Source of the DNA: Wolbachia endosymbiont of Oedothorax gibbosus
GTDB lineage: Bacteria > Pseudomonadota > Alphaproteobacteria > Rickettsiales > Anaplasmataceae
Length of the DNA stretch: 64,000 nt
Direction of reading: 5' to 3'
Assembly: GCF_936270435.1 (NCBI RefSeq)
Contig: NZ_OW370567.1
Location: 1,561,973-1,625,972, forward strand
Below, one piece after another: positions 51,985-59,950 of the stretch. Position 1 is the stretch's first letter. Each line of letters opens with the position of its first letter. Below the pieces are notes generated by a model. It ran no database searches. It was not told the DNA's origin and saw only the letters and a list, made by a program, of their open reading frames with translations. Both the position numbers and the translations under genes were made by a program.

Positions 51985-53425
51985 ATGGAGGTTTCACATA
52001 TGAATCAAAGAATAGCAAATAAAACTACTGGATTGGTAGATTATAAAGAATTAGAAACAAATATCCTGTCGTCTATACGAGAAGGAAGGCCGCTGACGGG
52101 AAGGGACGGAGTATTAACACCATTGATAAAAAAGCTGCTGGAGGCAAGTTTGGAAGGTGAAATAGAAAATCACTTGTTGGCTGAAAGCGAAGAAAATAAT
52201 CGAAGAAATGGGAGAAATGGAAAGACTTTAAGGACAAGTGCCGGTTCATTTGAACTTTTGACGCCAAGGGATAGAGAAGGAAGTTTTGAGCCGCAAATAG
52301 TCAAAAAAAGGCAAACAAACTTACATCCAGAGCTTGAAACGAAGATCTTGAGCACATTTGCCAGTGGTATGAGTTATAGAGATATAGCGTCACACGTTGA
52401 GGAAATTTATGATCACAAAATATCGGCGGCAGAGATATCAAGTATTACCGACAAATTGCTACCGGTAATCAACGAATGGCGTAGTCGCCCATTGCAGTCT
52501 GTGTACCCAATAGTGTTACCTTATTAGGCATAGATCAAGAGGGTAAAAAAGAAGTATTGGGATTTTATTTGTCTGAAAGTGAGGGGGCTAACTTCTGGTT
52601 GGGTGTACTTAACGAGCTTAAGGAAAGAGGTGTAGAAGATATCCTTATTGCCTGTGTTGATGGCCTAAAAAGCTTTCCTTCAGCCATAAATAGCGTTTTC
52701 CCTAATGCACAAGTGCAGGTCTGTGTAGTACATCAGATACGAAACTCACTCAAGTATGTAGCTAGCAAAGACGTAAAACGTTTTTTTAACTGATTTAAAG
52801 CAAATATATCAAGCTTCAAGTAAGGAAGTTGCTGAGCATTATCTATTGGAATTAGAAGAAAAATGGGGGGGGAAGTATCCAATGGTTACCAAATCTCGGC
52901 AAAATAATTGGGAACATTTGTCTGGTTATTTTAAGTATTCAGATCCTGTCAGAAGGCTAATTTATACCACCAATCCTATAGAAAGCTTGCATAGGCAGAT
53001 TAGGAAGTTTACCAAGACAAAAGGAGCGTTTACCAGTATAAATGCTTTGTATAATTTAACGTGAGTTCGGGATTAGATTATTTTTTCATTTGATAATCAA
53101 TATAAATGAAAATTTATAAAATTTGTTTTATAGACAGTTAAATAGGTAGTTGAATAACAAATAATTCTGATAATCAGTTTATTATATATATTATATTTAT
53201 AAAATTAGATATAAAAACTTGTTAAATAGGTGCAAATATTAACTAAATAATTGATATTAAATTGTTGTAAATCAGTCAAATAAATCCCGAACTCACGTTA
53301 AATTAGTATATTGTGCCATAAAGAAGATCGAGGATAAACGGACTATGCCGCTACGAAACTGGGCGTTGACCATATCTCAGATAGACATCTTTTTTCCCGG
53401 TAGATTAAAAGAGACGTTGAGATGA
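51985..53425 (+). pseudogene. IS256-family transposase, broken several times
   Basis: Fragments in order are: the N-terminal part (51985-52527, GLVDYKELE to SRPLQSVYPIV), a central part (52530-52793, QEGKKEVLGFYLSESEGANF to VCVVHQIRNSLKYV with the second Asp in ACVDGLKSFP), and a further part (52797-53053, EKWGGKYPMVTKSRQNNWEH to TNPIESLHRQIRKF with the Glu). The final part (about 53305-53422) contains VYCAIKKIEDKRTMPLRNWA. A deletion after YPIV removes the DAIHFK block with the first catalytic Asp. A frameshift follows FFN, and a MITE-like element splits the 3' part. Confidence 0.85.
53054..53304. mobile_element. MITE-like element inside the IS256 transposase
   Basis: A segment of about 250 bp with perfect 22-bp inverted ends (aatttaacgtgagttcggga at 53054 and its complement ending at 53304) interrupts the IS256 reading frame between NALY and VYCAIKKI. 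The interior is very AT-rich and codes for nothing. Its ends resemble the IS982-family end at 53673-53690 (cctgaattcgggatta), so an IS982-related transposase may have moved it. Confidence 0.78.
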
Positions 53426-53462
53426 ACAGGAGATGTGACACAGTTTATAGAACACTTCCAAA

Positions 53463-53690
53463 ACAAGTTCTAGTGGGTTTTCTTTTAGAATTGGTTAACA
53501 GTTGTTTTTCCATATACGGCATAAACTTTATGAGAAATTCATCAACAGCATAATATATTTCAACTAATTTTTCTACATTCATAACTGGCTCCTTTGGATA
53601 ATCTGGTTAGTATTTTTTTATCTCCAAATTTAAAACACAAAGGAGCTTTTTAAAGCTATTTTTTAACAAGCTAATCCCGAATTCAGGTTA
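53463..53690 (-). pseudogene. IS982-family transposase, N-terminal fragment
   Basis: On the minus strand the terminal repeat ataacctgaattcggg is followed by a start codon and NVEKLVEIYYAVDEFLIKFM, then EKQLLTNSKRKPTRT. This aligns with the N-terminus of the intact IS982 transposases here (ITELYCCVEDFCRAVDD, GKKPTRVPEI) but is clearly a different subtype. It stops at about 53463 where IS256 end sequence begins. It also cuts off the 3' end of the group II intron. Confidence 0.75.
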
Positions 53691-54717
53691 TGAGGTACCT
53701 CTCTATATTTCTCAGAGATGGATACATCTCTGATTTACAAAACCTGCCATAGTACTTAAACCAGCCTCTGACTATTGGATCTATTTTCTTAGATATTTCC
53801 TCTAATAATGAGATGAAATAATTCCCCATCTTATTCTTTGCCCCTCTAGGTCTAAAAGTATAGCCTAGGAAATCAAAACTCTGTGTAGGAAATTCCTTTC
53901 TTCTATCGTCATCCTTACAATAGACAATCTGAGTCTTTTCAGGATGCAACTGCAATTTGCACTTAGCCAATCTTTCTCCGATCATTACTTGCATAGATTC
54001 TGCCTGTCTCTTAGTCCTACAATGTACTATCGCGTCATCAACGTACCTCTCAAATGGTATTGTTGGGTAATTGTGTTTCATCCATTCATCAAATGCGTGA
54101 TGCATAAATATGTTTGAAATGATCGGGCTTATAGAACCTCCTTGCGGAACTCCCTTATTCCTAATTACCTTGCTACCATCTGCTAGTTGAATAGGAGCTT
54201 TCATCCACCTTTCAACGTAGAGTATGACCCATTTACAGCTTGTATGTTGCTTAATAGACCGCAGTACTAATTCGTGGTCCAGATTGTCAAAAAATCCAGA
54301 TATATCAAGATCTATTGCCCAATCATTTGCCCAACATCTCTTCCGTGCTGTGTATATCGCATCCAATGCAGACTTATTTGGTCTATAACCATAGGAGTCT
54401 TCTTGAAATTTCGGCTCTACTAATGGTTCAAGATACATGCTAGCAGCTGTTTGTGCTATCCTGTCGGATACTGAAGGTACACATAAGTTTCTTTTCCCTC
54501 CTGTATCTTTTGGTATAGAAACAGCTTTTACTGGCTCTGGAAAATAACTTCCGGATGATATCCGATTCCATAGTTTGTATAGATTATCTTTTAGATTTTC
54601 TTCAAACTTTGTTATCGAGACTTCATCTACACCTGCTGCACCTTTATTTTTGGATACTCGTTTATAAGCTTTCCAAATCAACTGCTTTGGTATATCAAAA
54701 GACTTTGTTTCATTCAT
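53683..54717 (-). CDS. Group II intron reverse transcriptase/maturase, truncated
   Basis: The 344-residue product has the RT blocks of intron-encoded proteins: AYKRVSKNKGAAGVDEVSI, then IPKDTGGKRNLCVPSVSDRI, AIDLDISGFFDNLDHELV with the first catalytic Asp, PQGGSISPIISNIFMHHAFD and FERYVDDAIVHC with the YVDD box. The maturase X domain begins (IVRGWFKYYGRF) but ends abruptly in NIERYLIT. No endonuclease domain is seen. Normal length is above 400, so it is truncated by the IS982 fragment. Confidence 0.88.
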   Translation of the reverse strand: MNETKSFDIPKQLIWKAYKRVSKNKGAAGVDEVSITKFEENLKDNLYKLWNRISSGSYFPEPVKAVSIPKDTGGKRNLCVPSVSDRIAQTAASMYLEPLVEPKFQEDSYGYRPNKSALDAIYTARKRCWANDWAIDLDISGFFDNLDHELVLRSIKQHTSCKWVILYVERWMKAPIQLADGSKVIRNKGVPQGGSISPIISNIFMHHAFDEWMKHNYPTIPFERYVDDAIVHCRTKRQAESMQVMIGERLAKCKLQLHPEKTQIVYCKDDDRRKEFPTQSFDFLGYTFRPRGAKNKMGNYFISLLEEISKKIDPIVRGWFKYYGRFCKSEMYPSLRNIERYLIT

Positions 54718-55240
54718 TAATTCCTCCCTTTCAGTTGATTAATAATTAAAACTAAATAACGCAACCCTTTCATTCCATTTCCATTACAGAAACTTCATCA
54801 CTACTACAAGTTGCTCCGCCCCTGTTTTTCGCATCCATACTCTGATCCTCAGAGATCAGCTCTTTAGATTTCTCCCTTATCATCGAAATGACAGGTTCCC
54901 GTAGTTCCATGCAATAGCCTGAAATAGATTCACGCCACTTTTATGCCAGAGGCCACCTACCCAGTAAACAAGCTCCCGGTAGATTTGTCCCAGGTTAACG
55001 ACTACCCCCTGGTTTTGACTTCTTCTTTACACTTTCGACACTTCATCAATGGTTCACTTCCGTTCGTCTCTCTATTTCATACATGACACATAATTGTGCC
55101 TTTTCCATAACGCTCACTACCTTGACTCTTTACCAAAGCAGCTTATGGTTGTTTAAAGCCTGCTCTTGTAAGCCGGCTTTGAGGGGCCTTCCCTCATCTA
55201 CTGCACAGCTTCAACACTTTCCTGTGCTTCTACGGCACAC
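53691..55240 (-). mobile_element. Group II intron, 3' truncated
   Basis: On the minus strand the intron starts with GTGTGCCG at 55240, a group II 5' consensus. About 520 bases of structured RNA precede the ORF. The reverse transcriptase gene follows and is cut off within its maturase domain at about 53690 by an IS982-family end. Domains V and VI with the 3' splice site are therefore missing, so it cannot splice. It inserted near the 3' end of the acyl-CoA dehydrogenase remnant, 122 bases downstream of that gene's stop. Confidence 0.82.
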
Positions 55241-55361
55241 GGTCATCATCATATTGAATATTGAATCACTCATCGCTGACCAGTAAATGCTGGCGAACAA
55301 ATTCATCTATTTTATCTTGTATTGTATTTTTCATAGTTTTATGACTTGGGTTTTTGTTAAC

Positions 55362-56429
55362 TTACAATAATGCACCAATAATATTTTTTTGTATCTCACT
55401 GGTTCCAGAAAATAGCCTAGAAGCTAGCCCATCCAATACCCATCGGCTAAAGGGTTTGGTTTACTTCTAGTCCAAAGGCACCTATCATATGGGCAATATC
55501 TATAGGAACTTGTAGAAATGCTTCACTACAAAACAATTTAGTATATGAACTCTCTAGCGTAATACGTGCATCACTATCTTTTAATTGAGCACATCTATGC
55601 AACCATAATGTTACCGTTTTAAGCTTCATGGAAATATCAGCTATCTTATGATAAATAGCTTGTAAATCATAGAGTGCAACCTGTTTACCAACCCGTCTTA
55701 ACTTGGTATATCTGATAACTTGTTCCAATTGCCATTCCATAATGCCCAATATACCTGCAAAGATAAATGCCCGTTCTAACTCCAATACTTTTTGGATAAT
55801 TACCTGCCCTGTACCTACTGAACCTACTAACCTATTATGCACTATTTTTCAATCTTGAAGAACTACTTCACCCATAGACGAATGAGGAAAACCAGTAACC
55901 CTGTGATCTTGATGCAAATAGACCCCTGAGTCTTGCTTTTCAATGATAAATGCATTACGGTATCCCCTGTCTTTGCATAAACTAATAAGATGTCGTTAAT
56001 GGGAACATTAGTAATATATCGCTTGGATCCATTTAGTCTAAAGCCATCATCTATACTATCTGCTCGCATTTTCATTAAAGATACATTAGATCCTGCTTGT
56101 GCTTCGGTAATAGCATGTCCACCTATTAATTTCCCATCCATCAATGGCTTGAGGTATTGACTTTTTTGTTGCGTGGTACCAAAGTAATAGATGGGAAAAA
56201 GAGCGCCCCATAAATGGCCATTTATGGAAAGTAGTAAGCTACTATCTAAAGTAGATTTACCTAAATCCTTGTGATGGGCAATTAAATCAAAAAAACTATC
56301 CCCATTACCTCCATGACTTTGGTCTATAGCATGCCTAAATAGACCATACATCCCCGCCAACCTTAATTTCTTATCTGTATGGTGGGGAGATAATGATGTT
56401 AACTCCTTGCTAAGCTTTTGTCTAACCAT
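55362..56429 (-). pseudogene. Acyl-CoA dehydrogenase family gene, decayed
   Basis: The minus strand codes a family-normal protein of about 355 residues in pieces. The N-terminal part (55990-56429) has GLFRHAIDQSHGGNGDSFFD, ITEAQAGSNVSLMKM and FRLNGSKRYITNVPI. After a frameshift near 55985 the reading continues in another frame, RGYRNAFIIEKQDSG to HSSMGEVVLQD, with an in-frame TGA. The next part (55447-55842) reads LVGSVGTGQVIIQKVLELER to IAHMIGAFGLEVN. After a second frameshift near 55450 it ends FSGTSEIQKNIIGALL. Such flavoenzymes often serve peptide or polyketide clusters, oxidising carrier-bound acyl or aminoacyl groups. It lies next to mbtH and a phosphopantetheinyl transferase fragment. 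Confidence 0.82.
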
Positions 56430-56964
56430 TGCTATGTAAGTTGATATGATTAGTACATATAAATGTAGGGTTATCCTATTTAGATAGTAACGGCAGCCTT
56501 ATAAAGCCACTTTTATACCTAATGTTTATATAACACTAAGGATAGATTAACTAAAAATCAGTATAAAATGATATGATGATTTCACCGATATAAGACTATA
56601 TTTATCTTTGATTGGTTACCATGCATTCATTTCCTAACCTTGCTCCTGCTTTTTAAGGCTCCTCTTAGACCTTTAATTTCAACAAGGCTTTATGTACGAT
56701 ATAAAAGGAAAAAAATTGTATTATGCAATATGCTCTGATATTTTATATAAAAATTCTTCTTTTAAAAAATTATTTTTATGTGATTAAGAGTATAATTTAT
56801 GACAAGAATAAGATTATGCTAAATTAGGGTCTTGTACTGTATCTATTTTAATGTTTATTTTAACTCTATACTTAGGGGCTTAGAACACAACTGTGGGGAT
56901 GACCAATCCTCCAATCTAAGTCCATTGTCGCAAACAAGATGTAACCAGTAAATTATTATATACT
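56430..56964. other. Divergent intergenic region upstream of mbtH and the dehydrogenase relic
   Basis: These 535 bases have no ORF of note. They separate the minus-strand dehydrogenase remnant from the plus-strand mbtH and so probably held both promoters. I see several AT-rich runs but no confident -35/-10 pair. No palindromic Wolbachia elements are present, unlike the neighbouring intergenic regions. Confidence 0.5.
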
Positions 56965-57177
56965 ATGTCAGACAAACATGAAACATATATATGCTTGATA
57001 AATGAGGAAGAACAGTATTCACTTTGGTTTGCATGGAAACCCATTCCACATGGTTGGAAGCAGGTTAGGCCCAAAGGTAGTAAAGAGGAGTGCTTGCAAT
57101 ACATCAATCAGGTATGGACAGATATGAAACCAAAAAGCCTTAGGGAAAAAATGGACAAATTAACTGCCTCTAATTAG
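56965..57177 (+). CDS. MbtH-like NRPS accessory protein
   Basis: This 70-residue protein matches the MbtH family, small partners that bind NRPS adenylation domains and help them fold and activate amino acids. The family pattern is clear: NEEEQYSLWFAWKPIPHGWK, then CLQYINQVWTDMKPKSLREK, with the three conserved Trp in order. The usual SLWP Pro is Phe here. The length is normal and there is no frameshift. No adenylation domain is in the window, so it is an orphan. A phosphopantetheinyl transferase fragment follows on the same strand. It is foreign to core Wolbachia gene content as I know it. Confidence 0.87.
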   Translation: MSDKHETYICLINEEEQYSLWFAWKPIPHGWKQVRPKGSKEECLQYINQVWTDMKPKSLREKMDKLTASN

Positions 57178-57274
57178 GGAAAATCTAAGCAAAGCAGCTT
57201 TGCTTGATACTTGGTGTATGTTTGCATATGGGCTATAGGACATAAAGTGAAATAATCATAAGCTAGGGCAATAT

Positions 57275-57679
57275 ATGCTAAAGGGTTTAATGGAATGTGC
57301 TGGTATTTTTGAACAAAAACTTTTAGACCAGTTGGTATTCAATCAAAACCCTAATAAAGTGTTTATTTATATTGTCAATCTAGCTGAGTGCAAATTAAAT
57401 ATAAACCCATTCCTTCAATGTTTAGCAGCTGAAGAACAAGTTCAAGCCAGCAAATATTATACGGACCATTTAAGGAGGCAGTACATTATCTCACATGGAA
57501 TTTTAAGGTATATATTAGGCTATTACACTAAGCAGCATCCAAAAGATATTATATTTTCCTACGGAGCCTATGGTAAACCTTTCTTGAAGAATCAATATCC
57601 AAACATCCTGCAAGGTGCATGGGTTGATTTGCAACAATACCAACAGTGTTTTCTCCAATTCTACCAAAACCAATTATGA
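57275..57679 (+). pseudogene. Sfp-type 4'-phosphopantetheinyl transferase, 5' fragment fused to pccB antisense
   Basis: Residues 1 to about 108 read as the N-terminal half of an Sfp/Gsp-type transferase: VFIYIVNLAECKLNINPFLQ, then EEQVQASKYY, RRQYIISHGILRYILGYYTK and [16 protein letters not shown]. The YGKPFL block is the first family motif. The catalytic Asp/Glu motif and the WxxKE(A) motif that should follow are absent. From about 57605 the ORF is only the reverse strand of pccB. Such enzymes put the phosphopantetheine arm on carrier domains of NRPS or PKS. This one cannot be active. Confidence 0.8.
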
Positions 57680-58595
57680 TATTACGAGCAAAGTCAGGTT
57701 TTAACTCAAAAAATTTCCTTCCATCACACACTTTTTCAATGAGTTCATACATATCATAAGGAGTGTTAGGATTGATTGGAATTAGAGTATTTAAAGACTC
57801 ATCAACGTCATCACAGATTGATGCAGATTTTGGTGATTCTTGATTATTTGCTGGTAAAAAGGTAAGGAATTCACGCATTTTGAGTAGCATCTCAACATCA
57901 TTATTGAATGCAAAATCTGCCACTCCTGTTTTGCTTGTATGAATTTTTGCTCCACCGAGGTCTTCGAAGCTTACATCTTCATAGGTAACCTTTTTTACTA
58001 CATCTGGTCCGGTTATAAACATGTATGAACTGTTTTTTACCATAAAAGTAAAGTCAGTTAATGCTGGAGAGTAAACAGCACCTCCTGCACATGGGCCCAT
58101 AATTAAAGAGATTTGTGGTATAACACCCGATGCATTTACGTTTCTTTGAAAAATTTCTCCATAACCAGCAAGAGAACTTACTCCCTCCTGAATTCTGGCT
58201 CCACCAGAATCGTTTAGCCCAATGATTGGAACTCTGGCATTAATTGCCATATCCATAATTTTGCATATTTTTTTTGCATGTGACGCACCAAGTGATCCAC
58301 CAAAGACAGTAAAATCCTGAGAATAAACAAAAACTTTTTTGCCATAAATAGTACCATGACCAATCACTACTCCATCACCTAAAAAATTAGCATTTTGCAT
58401 GCCAAAATCAGTTGCGTGATGCTTCACGAATTTATCGTATTCTTCGAATGAATTTTCATCAAGCAATATACTAAGTCTTTCTCTAGCAGTTAATTTCCCT
58501 TTTTCATGTTGTTTAGTAATCCTGTCAGAACCACCTCCTTTTTCAGCTTCTAGTGCTTTGGTTTTTAGATTTTCTAGTATTTTAAAGTCTTGCAT
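57549..58595 (-). pseudogene. pccB: Propionyl-CoA carboxylase beta chain, 3' truncated
   Basis: PccB is the carboxyltransferase subunit of a biotin enzyme making methylmalonyl-CoA. The protein is normal from its start ([20 protein letters not shown]) through [35 protein letters not shown] and [20 protein letters not shown], the CoA and biotin site glycines, up to [21 protein letters not shown]. It then ends in nine unrelated residues after about 338 residues, while the family has about 510. The last third is gone, including the second half of the C-terminal carboxyltransferase domain. The break lies at 57578-57605, where the transferase fragment begins in the opposite direction. It is probably inactive. 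Confidence 0.88.
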
Positions 58596-58714
58596 ACAAT
58601 AAAGTAGTTTTCAAATTAGTTGTAGACTTTATTAAGCTTACAAACTCTACTACTATATACATACACTATTGCTATATGCAACAGTGTATGTGTATCGTAA
58701 TAATTAAAACTTTT

Positions 58715-59815
58715 TCAATTTGGACTTTGGCAATTACTCTGTGAACTTTTGGCATTGTCCTGACGCTGCTGGACATTAGCATCGCCCATAGAAGAAAGAG
58801 GAGGTGAAACAGTTTTACTTTGCACAAAACTTTTAGCAGCTTCGACGACCTTGCTTACACGAGGTTCTTTTTCTAGCTCTTTAAGGTACTTTGAGAAGAT
58901 TTCACAACTTTTATCATCCATATGCACTGTTATTGCACCAAAACTTAATGTATGATCTTTTATAGAAGATAAAGTCATTTCAAGCTTTTCATTGCCTACC
59001 TTAAAGGTCATCTTTAACTTACCTTTCATGTCACAATATTTTCCCTTGTATAACCGGATTATATTATCTCCTTCTCCCATTCGTAATGCACCATATTCTA
59101 AATCCTTAAATTCCGGAGAATTCATAAACCTTGCAGGAGTGATCACACTTTCTTCTGGACATTTTACACAATAAAATTTATTATCTCTTTCTACTACAAT
59201 TCCTTCTTTTTTGTCATTTTTAATACTGTCACACACAGCTTTCTCTAGGCTCAATAAGTAACTGTTGCGCTTTTCTTCTAGAGCTGAATCTACTAGTATA
59301 TCGTTACAATATGAATCTAAAATTTCTTTTTTAACATATGTACCCGTTGAAATTAAATTGGATATTTTTGAGCAAAGGAAATTTAGCCTACCTTCATTAT
59401 TTTCTTCGAGATTTAAGTTTTGTTTTTTGATTAGGCTTACACTTTTTATCAGATAGCCTATCAATGATGTTTCTTTTATCGCTTCTTGCTCTTTTTCTTC
59501 AGACATACCGTGCACCAACTTGCCAGGCATGCCAAACATGATATGCTTATCTGCATGCTCTACAACTTTTAATAGTTCATCTAACATTCTTCCTACAGTT
59601 TGATCAGAAAGCACTTGATACTCTTTTTCTATATCTTCTACCTGCTTTAAGATTTCTTCTCGTTTCTCCTTTTCAAAATTTTGATATATTGTCATGCTTA
59701 ATTGGAAATCACTTGCTTTTTCTGCACGCTCTATACTTTTATATGAACGCTTTTGTGACTCTTGTTGTTTTAATTCTTTTTTATCTACACTCTCTACTTG
59801 CTCTGATATTAGCAT
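58715..59815 (-). CDS. Hypothetical hydrophilic protein
   Basis: This 366-residue protein is highly charged, with no signal peptide or membrane segment. It has a coiled-coil-like N-terminal third (about residues 10-75, rich in Lys, Glu and Gln), a middle helical part, and a C-terminal beta-rich part with CVKCPEESVITPARFM and TFKVGNEKLEMTLSSIKDH. The tail is Ser/Gln/Asn-rich. I do not recognise a family. The ATG at 59827 adds four residues; I prefer the ATG at 59815. It could be an effector or a Wolbachia-specific cytosolic protein. Confidence 0.62.
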   Translation of the reverse strand: MLISEQVESVDKKELKQQESQKRSYKSIERAEKASDFQLSMTIYQNFEKEKREEILKQVEDIEKEYQVLSDQTVGRMLDELLKVVEHADKHIMFGMPGKLVHGMSEEKEQEAIKETSLIGYLIKSVSLIKKQNLNLEENNEGRLNFLCSKISNLISTGTYVKKEILDSYCNDILVDSALEEKRNSYLLSLEKAVCDSIKNDKKEGIVVERDNKFYCVKCPEESVITPARFMNSPEFKDLEYGALRMGEGDNIIRLYKGKYCDMKGKLKMTFKVGNEKLEMTLSSIKDHTLSFGAITVHMDDKSCEIFSKYLKELEKEPRVSKVVEAAKSFVQSKTVSPPLSSMGDANVQQRQDNAKSSQSNCQSPN

Positions 59816-59950
59816 AACCACCCCCAATTCTACATAATAAAATAAGATAAAATACCTTAACTATAGAATATTCGTATGGCTTATAAAGTCAATAGTTAAA
59901 TTGAAAAATTTTGATTATAATTTACTTTACATAGAAGATGCCCTTGAATT

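Noticed and set aside
52073..52355. Minus-strand ORFs in the IS256 region
   Set aside because: They are antisense to the transposase fragments and have no family features.
53683..54717. Reverse transcriptase as part of a retron or other defence system
   Set aside because: The RT blocks, the start of a maturase domain and the GTGTG intron 5' end identify a group II intron; no defence partner gene is adjacent.
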